Assembly: GCF_001542855.1 (NCBI RefSeq)
Contig: NZ_LNBY01000015.1
Span: forward strand, 186,001 to 250,000
Direction: 5' to 3'
Length of the DNA: 64,000 nucleotides
Origin: Erythrobacter sp. AP23
Lineage (GTDB): Bacteria > Pseudomonadota > Alphaproteobacteria > Sphingomonadales > Sphingomonadaceae
Shown: positions 52,925-62,718 of the stretch, in pieces
How the letters are laid out: every line of letters begins with the position of its first letter
Numbering within the stretch: position 1 is the stretch's first letter
Notes under the pieces: generated by a model
What the model saw: only the letters and a program-made list of their open reading frames with translations
Databases searched by the model: none
Told to the model about the DNA's origin: nothing
Made by a program: the position numbers and the translations under genes

Positions 52925-54134
52925 GCTGGACCTCTGCATCGGCAAGCAGGCCGGGATCGATCTCGGCGCGGTCCATCACCAGCTTGCGACCCTGGACATA
53001 GTCCTTGGTGTTGTTGACGCAGTCGAGCGCGATCACGCAGCCTTCCTTCAGATAGACCACGCTGAATTTCTTCGCCGCCGGATCGCCGCGCAGCACGGTC
53101 GCATCGTATCCGATCGCAATGCCCACGGTTTGCAGCCGCAGATCGTACTGGTTCGACCAGAACCATGGCACCGCGTCGTAATCCTGCTTGTCGCCCATGA
53201 TCGCCTTGGCCGCACAGGTCGCCATGTCGTTGGCATTCTGGACCGATTCCAGCCGGATGACCGCATTGTCGGCGTAAGGATTGGCGTGGCTGGCACAGTC
53301 GCCGATGGCGTAGATATCGTCCAGCGTGGTTCGCCCGTAGGCATCGACATCGACCCCGTTCGATCCCGCCGCGCCCGCGGCGATGAGCGGGCCAACCGCG
53401 GGCACGATGCCGATGCCGGCGATAATGACGTCGCAGGCAATCTTCTCGCCGCTGTCGGTCAACACGCCGGTGACGCGGCCGTCCTTGCCCTCGATCGTCT
53501 CGACGCCGGTCGACAGGCGCAGGTCGACGCCCTGCTCGCGGTGGTAGGCGGCATAGAATTCGGACAGTTCCGGGCCCGCCACGCGCGCGAGCACGCGGTC
53601 GAGCATCTCCACCACCGTGACCGCGCAGCCCAGCTTGCGCAGCACGGCGGCGGCTTCGAGGCCGATATAACCGGCGCCGACGATCACCGCGCGCCGGGCA
53701 CCCGCGGCCAATTCCTCCCTGAGCGTATCGACATCGCGGCGCGAGCGGATGTAGTGGATCCCGGCAAGATCGCAGCCCGGGCACGATAGGCGCCGCGCGT
53801 CGCCGCCCCCTGCCCAGATCAGCTTGCGATAGGTGATCCGCGTGTCGTCCGACAGGCCCAGCTCGTGCGCGATCGGGTCGACCTCGTTGACATTGCGGCC
53901 CAGCCGCAGCTCGATGTTCTTGTCGGCCCAGAACTGCTCGGGCCGGATCTGGATTCGCTCGAAGGGCTTGTCGCCCGCGAGATATTCCTTCGACAGTGGT
54001 GGGCGTTCATAGGGCGGATTGCGGTCTCGGCTGACCATGAGGATCGATCCCTCGTGGCCGTTCTGCCTCAGGGCAATGGCGGCCTGGGCACCGCCGTGCC
54101 CCGAACCCACGATGACGACGTCGTAATGTTCCAT
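52908..54134 (-). CDS. NAD(P)/FAD-dependent ferredoxin reductase-type oxidoreductase
   Basis: A 408-residue flavoprotein with an N-terminal FAD site ([17 protein letters not shown]), [14 protein letters not shown] typical of putidaredoxin/rubredoxin reductases, a second nucleotide site [16 protein letters not shown] for NADH, and [14 protein letters not shown]-terminal domain of about 90 residues follows. Such reductases transfer electrons from NAD(P)H to a ferredoxin that feeds a P450 or dioxygenase. The P450 at 48.1-49.5 kb is a candidate partner, though ABC and queG genes lie between and no ferredoxin is seen. ATG 54132-54134. Confidence 0.9.
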   Translation of the reverse strand: MEHYDVVIVGSGHGGAQAAIALRQNGHEGSILMVSRDRNPPYERPPLSKEYLAGDKPFERIQIRPEQFWADKNIELRLGRNVNEVDPIAHELGLSDDTRITYRKLIWAGGGDARRLSCPGCDLAGIHYIRSRRDVDTLREELAAGARRAVIVGAGYIGLEAAAVLRKLGCAVTVVEMLDRVLARVAGPELSEFYAAYHREQGVDLRLSTGVETIEGKDGRVTGVLTDSGEKIACDVIIAGIGIVPAVGPLIAAGAAGSNGVDVDAYGRTTLDDIYAIGDCASHANPYADNAVIRLESVQNANDMATCAAKAIMGDKQDYDAVPWFWSNQYDLRLQTVGIAIGYDATVLRGDPAAKKFSVVYLKEGCVIALDCVNNTKDYVQGRKLVMDRAEIDPGLLADAEVQLKDMR

Positions 54135-54179
54135 CGCCGCGCTGGCTGGCGCGAAAACGTCGGCCGGTCAAGCACAGTG

Positions 54180-57100
54180 CTAACGCGCGAGCAGGTTGCG
54201 CGCCATGCTGGCGACCTGTGCCAGCATGGCCGGAGCGACCTCGCTCTGCGCCTGCGCGCGGCCGACCATGGCGCGGAATCGGCGGATTGCGGCGGCGTGT
54301 TCATCCGCCCATCCAGCAACGGCGCCGATCGGGTCTTTCTTGGCGCCCTTCCGACGTGAAAGCCGACGCAAGAATTCCAATCGCATCTGCTGGAAATCGC
54401 GCGAGAGCCCGGCGACCAGCAGACGCTCCCACACGTCCGACGGGTTCATCATCGCCGATGTGCTCTGCGCCCAGTCCAGCCCGATGCGCTCGCCCAAATC
54501 GGTGAAGGCGGCGGTCAGGGCGCGCACCTCGATCTCGGCGGCGCGCGAGAGCGCGGCCAGCCCCACCGCACCGTCGATCTGGTAGAGATGCGTGACGCGC
54601 GCGGCGAGTTTCTCGGGCGCGCCCATATCTACGAATTCCGCCTTGAGCCTGTCCGATTGCCGGATCGACGCCGCGGTCAGCAGCTCCTCCGATCCGGTCA
54701 TCAGCCGTGCCACGCGATCCTTCAGGCTGGCTATGATCTTGCTCGGAGGTTCGCTGCTTATCCCGGTTCGGATGAGGTCCGCCATCTGGCTGCGCAGTGC
54801 GCCTGCCGTGTGGCGGAACAGGTAGATGCGCACATCCTCCGGCATCGCGGCCGTCTCCAGTTCCTCCCACAAATCGCCCGCGCCGAACAGCTGGTCCGCC
54901 GCGACGAAAGCGGCGGTGACATCGGCCAGACCCACGCCTTCTTCTTCCGCGAGTTCGAAGGGATGGACGAAGCCCATGCGATTGACGAAGCGGTTGGCCA
55001 GCGCGGTGGCGACGATTTCGCGGCGCAGCTGGTGCGTTTCGATCTGCTGCTTGAACTTTTTGCGCATGGCCGAGGGGAAGTAATCGACCAGCAGGCCGGC
55101 GACGCTGGGATCGTCGGGCAGGCTGCTCTGCTCGATGGCATCCTGCAGAACCAGCTTGGTCGATGACAGCAGCACGGCCAGTTCGGGACGGGTTAGGCCC
55201 TGTCCGTCGGAGGCGCGACGCCCGAGGTTTTCGCTCGAGGCCAGGCCCTCCGTCTGGCGGTCGAGCGCACCGCGATCTTCGAGCGCCTCGATCAGCCGCA
55301 GTTGGGGCGGCACCGCTACGGCGCCGCCCTGTTCGGCGATGGACAGCGCGAGCGCCTGTAGGCGATTGTCCTCCAGCACGATCTGCGCGACCTCGTCGGT
55401 CATCGATTCGAGCAGCGCGACGCGCTTGCGTTCGCTGAGCTTGCCCGAACGCTTTGCGGCTGCCAGCGCGATTTTGATATTCACCTCGTTGTCCGAGCAG
55501 TCGACGCCGGCCGAATTGTCGATGAAGTCGGTGTTGCAGCGGCCGCCGTGGAGCGAGAATTCGATGCGGCCGGCCTGGGTAATGCCGAGATTGGCACCTT
55601 CGCCGATGACCTTGGCCTGCACTGCGCACGCATCGACGCGCAGCGCATCGTTGGCGGGATCGCCCACCTGGACGTTGTTCTCCTGGGCGGCCTTGATGTA
55701 GGTGCCGATCCCGCCGAACCAGATCAAGTCGACCGGCGCCCGCAGGATCGCCGAAATCAGTGCCTCGGGTTCGATCTCGCTTTGCTCGATGCCGAGCTTG
55801 GCCTGCACCGCCTTGGACAGCTTGATGCTCTTGGCATCGCGCGGGAATACGCCGCCGCCCTTCGAGATGAGCTTCTCGTCATAATCTTGCCAACTCGACC
55901 GCTGCAGGCCGAACAGGCGCTTGCGCTCCTTCCAGCTGGCCGCCGGATCGGGGTCGGGGTCGAGGAAGATATGCCGGTGGTCGAAGGCGGCGACGAGCTT
56001 GATCGCTTTCGACAAAAGCATGCCATTGCCGAAGACGTCGCCCGACATGTCGCCGCATCCCACGACCTCGATGCTGTCGCTCTGCACGTCCACGCCCAAT
56101 TCGAGGAAGTGGCGCTGCACGCTGACCCAGGCCCCCTTGGCGGTGATGCCCATGGCCTTGTGGTCGTAGCCTTTCGAACCGCCGGACGCGAAGGCATCGT
56201 CCAGCCAGAAGTCCCTCGACTGCGCGATCGCATTGGCAATGTCGGAGAAGGTCGCGGTGCCCTTGTCGGCGGCAACGACGAAATAGGGATCCTCGCCATC
56301 GGTGATGACGACCTGGTCCGGGTGCACGACCTTGTCGTCCACGATGTTGTCCGTAACCGACAGCAGCGTACGGATGAATGTTTCGTAGCTGCCGCGCCCT
56401 TCGGCGGCCCAGCCTTCGCGGTCGATCGCGGGGCTTGGCAATTGTTTGGGATAGAAACCGCCCTTCGCTCCGGTCGGCACGATCACGGCGTTCTTCACCC
56501 GCTGCGCCTTCATCAGGCCGAGGATTTCGGTGCGGAAATCGTCCCGCCGGTCGGACCAGCGCAGGCCACCGCGCGCCACGGGGCCGCTGCGCAAATGGAT
56601 GCCCTCGACCCGGCGCGAATAGACGAAGATTTCGCGATAGGGGATCGGCTTGGGCAGGCCCGGAACCTTGGCCGAATCGATCTTGAAGGCGAGCGCCTCT
56701 GCGGCCGCGGGCGCGAACGCATTTGTGCGCAGGATCGCATCGATCAGCGAATTGTAGAGGCGCAGCAAACGGTCGTCGTTGATCGCCTTGACCTTGAAGA
56801 GGCCACGCTTGATCGCGCTGCGCGCTTCCTCGATCGCCTTCTCGCGTCCGCTGCCGAACTCGGGATCGTGGCGTGCGGTGAATAGCGCGATCAGCGCGCG
56901 GGTCACGTCGGGCGCGGCGGCGAGCGCATCGACGACCGTATAGATCGTGAAGCCCATGCCCGCCTGGCGCAGGTAACGGTAAAAGGCGCGCAGCCAGTTG
57001 GCCTCACGCGCGGCCAGCCCGGCCTCGGGCACCAGCCGGTTGAAAGGATCGTTTTCCGCTTCGCCATTGAGCACCGCGGCGACCGCCTCTTCGATCGCGT

Positions 57101-58868
57101 CCGACCGCTCGATCAGCGCCTTGGGATCGGCGCCCGGCTTGAGGTCGAGCAGGAAATCGTGGACCGTTCCGAGCCGCCCCTCATCGAGCACTGTGGGCAT
57201 TTCCGAGCGCACGTAGAATCCGAAATCCTCGAGCGCGGGCACGCCTTCGGACAGTGGCAGGCTGCCTTCGGACTGGTAGAGTTTGAGACGCAGGCAGCCG
57301 GGCAGTTCGCGCTCGCAGAAATACAGCCGCGCTCCGCGCACCACGTCGTCGTTTTCGGCGCTGGCACCGAGATCATGCAACCTCGCGATGTCGAGCGCGG
57401 CTTCGCGCGGGCCATAGCGACCGCGAAAGGCGGTCGGGAAGGAGTCGGCGAAACGCATGGCGAGGCCCGCCGCGCGGGATGGCTCCTCGATCGTCGCGAG
57501 TTCGGCCTCGACCGCTTCGCTCCAGCCGCGCAGCAGCGTTTGCATCTGCTGTTCGAGCCTGGCCTCGTCGGGGGCCTTGTCGCCATCGCGAATATCCAGG
57601 ACGAAGCGGATCGTGGCGAGATTGCCTCCTTCGACCTCGAGGCTCCAGTCGAGCAGCCGCGCGGATGCGGCTTCTTCGAGCAACGCCTGAATCTCGAGCC
57701 GGACTTGCGTTGCGACCATGTCGCGCGGCAGCCAGACGAAGGCGAAGAGGTGGCGCGCCAGCGGCGCCTCGACCAGCGCGAGACGTGGGCGCGGGCGGTC
57801 GACCAGACTCATCATGGTGGTCGCGACGCGCTCGACGTCGCCTTCGGAGAAGCCGATCAGCAGGTCGTGCGGCAGCGTGGTCAAAGCGTGGACCAGGGCC
57901 TTTCCGGCATGACCCGTATCGTCGAAGCCGTGGCGTTCGCGCAGTGTTTCGAGTTCGCGGCGCAGGCGCGGCACGGCGCGCGGTGCGGCGGCCAGCGCGG
58001 CGCTGGTCCAGACCCCCGCATGGACCGAAAGAGCGGCCGGCTTGCCCGGTTCCCCGACGGGTATGATGAACAGGTCGAGCGGGACGCGGCGATGAACATT
58101 GCTGAGGCGATTGGCCTTGATGATTAACGGGCGGCGACGGTCCCCATCGGCCTCGAACCAGGCAAAGGCGCGTTCATAGGAGGCCTCGGCGAGCAGTTGC
58201 GCCGCGCTCTTGCGGCAAATACCGAACTCGTCTTCCTGCCGTCCGTCGCGATAGCGTTTTACATGGCCGAGCTGGGTGAGCATGCCCGAATTGAGCCAGT
58301 CGAGCAGTTCGGCACCTTCGCTGTCGGCAGCGGCGATCCGTTTGGCGTCTGCCGCCATCGCGTCCTGCATCTTGGGCCAGTCCGAGACTGCCGCGCGGAC
58401 ATCGGCGAGCGTTTCCTTGAGCGACTCCTGCAGCTGGCGGCGGGTCTTCGCATCGACGCGCGCAGCCTCGATGTAGATCATCGATTCCCAATAGGCGTCG
58501 TCGGGATCGCCATCGGGAATCTCGATCAGCTTGCCCGCGTCGTCGCGCTCGACCGGGATGACGGGATGGACCAGGCGGTCGATCGAAAGGCCCAGTGCGG
58601 CAATCGTCGCGGCGACCGAGTCGACGAGGAACGGCATGTCGTCGTTGATGATCGCGATCCGCGTCAGGCGGCGCTCGTCGCTGATGCTTTCGATCGCCAT
58701 GGCCGAGCGGCCCAGCGTGCGCTGCGCGGCCAGCTCACCGACGAAGGCCGCGGCATCGCCCAGACGTTCCTTCTCGAACGGCGTATCTCCGGTCAGCAGC
58801 GAAAGCCGCATTCTTTCGGTAATCGCGTTCTGGAGCTTCTTGGGAAGGGCGGCAGTTCTCGAACCCAT
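54180..58868 (-). CDS. NAD-specific glutamate dehydrogenase, large type
   Basis: A 1562-residue enzyme of the GDH_L180/1500 class that deaminates glutamate to 2-oxoglutarate with NAD, linking amino-acid catabolism to carbon metabolism. The catalytic core, roughly residues 780-1250, shows RSGPVARGGLRWSDRRDDFR, PTGAKGGFYPKQ with the lysine, SIEVVGCGDMSGDVFGNG and FGGIGTYIKA. The N-terminal 700 residues are ACT-like regulatory segments and the C-terminus is helical. Length is normal for the class. Start ATG 58866-58868 has AGGAGAGAGG six bases upstream. It forms a single-gene unit, with 176 bases to the next gene. Confidence 0.96.
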   Translation of the reverse strand: MGSRTAALPKKLQNAITERMRLSLLTGDTPFEKERLGDAAAFVGELAAQRTLGRSAMAIESISDERRLTRIAIINDDMPFLVDSVAATIAALGLSIDRLVHPVIPVERDDAGKLIEIPDGDPDDAYWESMIYIEAARVDAKTRRQLQESLKETLADVRAAVSDWPKMQDAMAADAKRIAAADSEGAELLDWLNSGMLTQLGHVKRYRDGRQEDEFGICRKSAAQLLAEASYERAFAWFEADGDRRRPLIIKANRLSNVHRRVPLDLFIIPVGEPGKPAALSVHAGVWTSAALAAAPRAVPRLRRELETLRERHGFDDTGHAGKALVHALTTLPHDLLIGFSEGDVERVATTMMSLVDRPRPRLALVEAPLARHLFAFVWLPRDMVATQVRLEIQALLEEAASARLLDWSLEVEGGNLATIRFVLDIRDGDKAPDEARLEQQMQTLLRGWSEAVEAELATIEEPSRAAGLAMRFADSFPTAFRGRYGPREAALDIARLHDLGASAENDDVVRGARLYFCERELPGCLRLKLYQSEGSLPLSEGVPALEDFGFYVRSEMPTVLDEGRLGTVHDFLLDLKPGADPKALIERSDAIEEAVAAVLNGEAENDPFNRLVPEAGLAAREANWLRAFYRYLRQAGMGFTIYTVVDALAAAPDVTRALIALFTARHDPEFGSGREKAIEEARSAIKRGLFKVKAINDDRLLRLYNSLIDAILRTNAFAPAAAEALAFKIDSAKVPGLPKPIPYREIFVYSRRVEGIHLRSGPVARGGLRWSDRRDDFRTEILGLMKAQRVKNAVIVPTGAKGGFYPKQLPSPAIDREGWAAEGRGSYETFIRTLLSVTDNIVDDKVVHPDQVVITDGEDPYFVVAADKGTATFSDIANAIAQSRDFWLDDAFASGGSKGYDHKAMGITAKGAWVSVQRHFLELGVDVQSDSIEVVGCGDMSGDVFGNGMLLSKAIKLVAAFDHRHIFLDPDPDPAASWKERKRLFGLQRSSWQDYDEKLISKGGGVFPRDAKSIKLSKAVQAKLGIEQSEIEPEALISAILRAPVDLIWFGGIGTYIKAAQENNVQVGDPANDALRVDACAVQAKVIGEGANLGITQAGRIEFSLHGGRCNTDFIDNSAGVDCSDNEVNIKIALAAAKRSGKLSERKRVALLESMTDEVAQIVLEDNRLQALALSIAEQGGAVAVPPQLRLIEALEDRGALDRQTEGLASSENLGRRASDGQGLTRPELAVLLSSTKLVLQDAIEQSSLPDDPSVAGLLVDYFPSAMRKKFKQQIETHQLRREIVATALANRFVNRMGFVHPFELAEEEGVGLADVTAAFVAADQLFGAGDLWEELETAAMPEDVRIYLFRHTAGALRSQMADLIRTGISSEPPSKIIASLKDRVARLMTGSEELLTAASIRQSDRLKAEFVDMGAPEKLAARVTHLYQIDGAVGLAALSRAAEIEVRALTAAFTDLGERIGLDWAQSTSAMMNPSDVWERLLVAGLSRDFQQMRLEFLRRLSRRKGAKKDPIGAVAGWADEHAAAIRRFRAMVGRAQAQSEVAPAMLAQVASMARNLLAR

Positions 58869-59044
58869 GCGGGGCCTCTCTCCTGGCGGCGCATGATCGT
58901 TTCCGCGCCGCGAAATATCCGAGTCGTGTGCGCCACGACCTGCGCGCTGCGCCTAGGCCCGTTGGACTCGCCCTGCAAGGCAATCCGCAAGAGAAAATGC
59001 AATCGTATGCGGAGCCTGCGTCGCTCATCGACGCTACGGCATGC

Positions 59045-60022
59045 CTAGCCGGCCAGCTCCTCCATCGCGAGCTCCAGCGAGAGGCATCGCGCCTCGGCGT
59101 CGAACATGCTCCCGCCGAATATGATCTCGTCCGCCCCGGTGCGCGCGATGAAGGCCTGCACCGCCTCGGCGGCCTGACGGGGCGTGCCGATCGCGCTGGC
59201 CTGGCCGATATGGGCGAGCATGGCCTGTGCCTGTGCTGGGAGCTGTTCGCGATATCCGCGCACGGGTGGGGGCAGCTTGCCGGGCGTACCGGTTCGCAGC
59301 GCGACGAAGGCCTGGAGTTGCGAGGTAGCGAGATATTCCGCCTCTTCCTCGGTATCGCCGACGAACAGGTTCATCGCCGCCATGACATGCGGTTTCTCGC
59401 AGTGTTCGGAAGGCTGGAAATCGCGGCGATAGAGTTCCAGCGCGGAGTCGAGATGGTCGGGCGCGAAATGGCTGGCGAAGGCATAGGGCAGGCCGAGCCT
59501 GGCGGCGAGCCGGGCCCCGAACAGGCTCGAACCCAGCATCCAGAATTCGGGCCGCGCGCCGAGGCCGGGCGTGGGATGGATCGCGGTCTCGCCTGCCATC
59601 AGCGCGATCAGCTCGGCCACGTCCTGCGGGAACATCTCGGCGGCACGATGGAGATCCTTGCGCAGTGCGCGCTGCAGTTCGGGCCCCGCACCCGGCGCGC
59701 GGCCGAGACCGAGGTCGATCCGTCCGGGGAACAGCGCATCGAGCGTGCCGAACTGCTCGGCGATCTGGAACGGCGTATGGTTGGGCAGCATGATCCCGCC
59801 CGAGCCGATGCGGATGGTCGAGGTGGCATTGCCGATATGTGCGAGCACGACCGACGTCGCGCCGCCCGCAATGCCCGCCATGGCGTGGTGCTCGGCCACC
59901 CAGAAGCGCTTGCAACCCGTCTTCTCCGCGGTTCCGGCCAGCGCTGTCGCCGCGTCGAATGCCTCACCGAGTGTTCCGCCTTCGCGCACCGGCACGAGGT
60001 CGAGCACCGAAAAGTCGGTCAC
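59045..60022 (-). CDS. LLM-class flavin-dependent oxidoreductase
   Basis: A 325-residue luciferase-like monooxygenase fold: LDLVPVREGGTLGEAF near the N-terminus, FWVAEHHAMAGIAGGAT, RIGSGGIMLPNHTPFQIAEQ and LGLGRAPGAGPELQRALR, all typical of the bacterial luciferase superfamily (MsnO8-type). It uses FMN from a separate reductase; substrate is unknown. GTG 60020-60022 overlaps the stop of the TPR gene by four bases. The frame is open for many codons upstream but that part is antisense-like, so the GTG is chosen. Confidence 0.88.
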   Translation of the reverse strand: MTDFSVLDLVPVREGGTLGEAFDAATALAGTAEKTGCKRFWVAEHHAMAGIAGGATSVVLAHIGNATSTIRIGSGGIMLPNHTPFQIAEQFGTLDALFPGRIDLGLGRAPGAGPELQRALRKDLHRAAEMFPQDVAELIALMAGETAIHPTPGLGARPEFWMLGSSLFGARLAARLGLPYAFASHFAPDHLDSALELYRRDFQPSEHCEKPHVMAAMNLFVGDTEEEAEYLATSQLQAFVALRTGTPGKLPPPVRGYREQLPAQAQAMLAHIGQASAIGTPRQAAEAVQAFIARTGADEIIFGGSMFDAEARCLSLELAMEELAG

Positions 60023-60858
60023 GATGCGAGTTGCTCCAGATAGTCGCGCGCGCGCCTCGCCTCCGCGCTTTGCGGTGCGACCAGCAGGACGGATTCGAAA
60101 CTTCGGCGCGCTTCTTCCTCGCGACCCGCAAGCGCGGCGATCACCCCCGCTTCCAGTCCCACCGCCGGATCCTGCGGTGAAAGCAGCGCGGCCTGCGCGA
60201 TCTGCTCGCGCGCCTCGCCGAGCCGTTCGAGCCTGCGCGACAGCGTCGCCGAGAGCAGCCAGGCACGCGCATTGCCGGGATCGCCGGCGCGGGCGCCCGC
60301 GAGCGCCGAGACCGCCTCGTCGTTCCGCTCGAGGGCCACCAGCGCGCGCGCGCGATCGATGGAAACGCTGGCGGCGAGCGAGGCGTCGGCGGCGCTGGTG
60401 GCGAAACTCACCGCCCGGCTGAAGGCGATTTCGGCAATCGCGGGCTTGCCCTGCGCCATGGCCGCATTGCCCGACATTGCCGCCAGCCGCGCCTGATAGG
60501 CGGGGGCGCCCGGAGGCACTTCGTCTGTCGCCAAATCGAAGGCGCGCTGTGCCCCTTCGAAGTCTCCCTGCCGGACAAGTGCCAGGCCGAGGCAATGCGC
60601 GGACTGGGCGAGTTCCAGCTGGCTGGCGGCGGTCTCGCGCCAATTCTGCGCGAAATCGCTTGCCGCCTCGGCATCCTCGCGCGCCAGGTTGACGCATTCG
60701 GCGAGCTTGCTGCCCGCTTCGGAGGCGATGGCAGGGGGCTGCACGGCGCGCGGGCGCTCGGGCCGGTCGCGCAGTTCCTCGGGGATGCCGGGAAAGGCGT
60801 TGCGCGAAGGGTCGGGGCCGACCTGCATCAGCAGCAGGGCAAGGGTGGAGGCAATCAT
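60019..60858 (-). CDS. TPR-repeat protein, exported
   Basis: A 279-residue protein: a short hydrophobic leader (MIASTLALLLMQV), a proline-rich patch to about residue 40, then tetratricopeptide-like helical repeats (AHCLGLALVRQGDFEGAQRA, AAMSGNAAMAQGKPAIAEIA, DEAVSALAGARAGDPGNARA). TPR domains bind partner proteins. Its ATG overlaps the upstream hydrolase stop and its own stop overlaps the LLM gene start, so three genes are coupled. Role unknown. Confidence 0.82.
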   Translation of the reverse strand: MIASTLALLLMQVGPDPSRNAFPGIPEELRDRPERPRAVQPPAIASEAGSKLAECVNLAREDAEAASDFAQNWRETAASQLELAQSAHCLGLALVRQGDFEGAQRAFDLATDEVPPGAPAYQARLAAMSGNAAMAQGKPAIAEIAFSRAVSFATSAADASLAASVSIDRARALVALERNDEAVSALAGARAGDPGNARAWLLSATLSRRLERLGEAREQIAQAALLSPQDPAVGLEAGVIAALAGREEEARRSFESVLLVAPQSAEARRARDYLEQLAS

Positions 60859-61598
60859 GCGGAGCCTTTCGAAAGCGCGTCGATCGTGCGCAGCAGCAGG
60901 GCGATATCCTGCTCGCGCGACAGGCGATGGTCGCCGTCCTTTACCAGCGCGACCTGTACGTCGTCCGAACGCAGGCGCTCGGCGAGGCGCAGGCTGATCT
61001 CCCACGGCACATCGGCATCGCGCTGGCCGTGGATCAGCCGCACGGGTGCATCGATCGCGATCGGGCCTCCCAGCAGCAACTGTGCCTGACCGTCGGCGAA
61101 AAAGCCGGGATGCATGGGCGTCGGATCGGGTCCGTAGGGATTGTCTTCATAAACGGTTTCCCCGCCTGCAAGCGTCGCCTTGTCGGCTGCGGAATAGCCC
61201 CATTCGGTGAAATCGGGAGCCGAGGCGATGCCGACCATGCCCGCCAGCCGCTCGCCCAGCGCTAGACCGACCATCAGCATCAGCCAGCCGCCCATCGAAG
61301 ACCCGATGACGATGACCGGCCCCTCGATGGTCTCATCGATCAGCGCGAGCACCTCATCGCGCCACCGCGAGAGGGTGCCGTCGGCGAAGTCGCCCTCGCT
61401 TTCGCCGCAGCCCGAATAATCGAGCAGCAGGCACGCGCGGCCCTGTTCGCGGGCCCAGTCGAAAAGCGCGCTCGCCTTGCCGCCCGCCATGTCGGACATG
61501 TAGCCGGGCAGGAACACCAGCGCAGGGCCGGTGCCGCGTTTATGGCGAAAGGCGATGCGCCGCCCGTCGGCCAGCTCGAAATGCTTGGTGTCGAACAT
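60855..61598 (-). CDS. Alpha/beta hydrolase
   Basis: A 247-residue soluble hydrolase with LVFLPGYMSDMAGGKASALF, DYSGCGESEGDF, nucleophile Ser101 in GSSMGGW, acid in HGQRDADVP and His in GDHRLSR. The fold is close to ABHD10-type acyl-protein or glucuronide esterases. It has no leader. ATG 61596-61598. The stop overlaps the TPR gene start by four bases. Substrate not determined. Confidence 0.88.
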   Translation of the reverse strand: MFDTKHFELADGRRIAFRHKRGTGPALVFLPGYMSDMAGGKASALFDWAREQGRACLLLDYSGCGESEGDFADGTLSRWRDEVLALIDETIEGPVIVIGSSMGGWLMLMVGLALGERLAGMVGIASAPDFTEWGYSAADKATLAGGETVYEDNPYGPDPTPMHPGFFADGQAQLLLGGPIAIDAPVRLIHGQRDADVPWEISLRLAERLRSDDVQVALVKDGDHRLSREQDIALLLRTIDALSKGSA

Positions 61599-61637
61599 GG
61601 CGCTCGATGTCGCCCCGCAGCCTCACGAATGCAAGGC

Positions 61638-62714
61638 TTAGAAGAAGTCGAATTCTTCGACGTCCGGATCTTCTTCGCACATTGATTTGAGGGCGGCGAA
61701 CTCGTCGGGTGTCAGTACCGGCGCGTAATTCCCACCATCGTCGGCCGCGTCGCGATAGGCTTCGGCGCGCTCGCCCGAAGAGGGATGGCTCGCCAACCAG
61801 CCCGCCAGAGCCGGTGCGTCGGCGTTGTCGCCATATTCCTCCGACATTCTCTCGAAGAACCCTGCTGCGCCCAGCGGCGAGATGTTGCTCTCCTTCAGGC
61901 GGGCCCGGGCATATTCATCGGCCTCGCGCTCGGCTTCGCGCGAATAGCCCATCGAAGCGAGCCCGAAGATGGAGTTGGTAACGCCCGAATCGGCGCCCGC
62001 GAGCAGGATCGAGAGGCCGAATTGCCGCAGCAGCGCGGTCATGACGTGCCGCTCGCGCACATGGCCGACTTCGTGCCCCAGTACCCCGGCAAGCTCCTCC
62101 GGACTTTCCGCCTGCTGCACCAGCCCGTCGAACAACAGCACCTGCCCGCCCGGAAGCGCGACCGCATTGACCATGTCGATATTGGCGATGCCGGCGCGCA
62201 CCCGTTCCTCGGCCGGATCGACCTTGGAGAGCAACTTGGCGAGCGCAGCATCGCCGGCGGGCGTGTTGCAGATGCGCCCGCCGAAATCGCCGACCATCGC
62301 CTCGCCAATATTGCGTTCCCAGCCGGCCGGAATGCGCGGACCGAGCCAGTCGGGCGCGGTCAGGAACAGCGCCACCGCGGCAGCGCTCGCTACGCCGAAG
62401 ATCGCCGCCGCCTTGCCCAGCCCGAGCCGGTCGATCCACGCGCCATAGTCGCTCTTCGCGGGGAGCTGCGCGGCAAGGCCCGGAGGTACGTCCTCGGGCA
62501 GGATCAGCCGGAAGCCGGGCAGGCTTTCTCGCCGGTAGACGCGCTGGCCCGGCCGGGTCTCGCCGAAGCGCAGGTCGGCTGCCGCGAAGCTGTCGCGCGC
62601 GGTCGGGCTTACCAGCGTGAAGCCGCCGCTGCCGTCCCACGCCAGTTCGCCCGAATGGCGCACCGCATTGGTGCCGTCGTACCATTCGGCGGCAATGGCG
62701 AAGGCGTCTGCCAT
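61638..62714 (-). CDS. M48 family metallopeptidase, membrane
   Basis: A 358-residue protein with an N-terminal domain of about 95 residues, one hydrophobic segment (AAAIFGVASAAAVALFLTAP, about 101-121) and an M48 peptidase domain: HEVGH at 214-218, then READEYA with the third ligand Glu. The C-terminus is acidic (SMCEEDPDVEEFDFF). It starts four bases after the YjgN gene stop, so the two are a transcriptional pair. Likely role is membrane protein quality control. Differs from the BepA-like M48 at 13-14 kb, which has TPRs. Confidence 0.88.
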   Translation of the reverse strand: MADAFAIAAEWYDGTNAVRHSGELAWDGSGGFTLVSPTARDSFAAADLRFGETRPGQRVYRRESLPGFRLILPEDVPPGLAAQLPAKSDYGAWIDRLGLGKAAAIFGVASAAAVALFLTAPDWLGPRIPAGWERNIGEAMVGDFGGRICNTPAGDAALAKLLSKVDPAEERVRAGIANIDMVNAVALPGGQVLLFDGLVQQAESPEELAGVLGHEVGHVRERHVMTALLRQFGLSILLAGADSGVTNSIFGLASMGYSREAEREADEYARARLKESNISPLGAAGFFERMSEEYGDNADAPALAGWLASHPSSGERAEAYRDAADDGGNYAPVLTPDEFAALKSMCEEDPDVEEFDFF

Positions 62715-62718
62715 CCGT

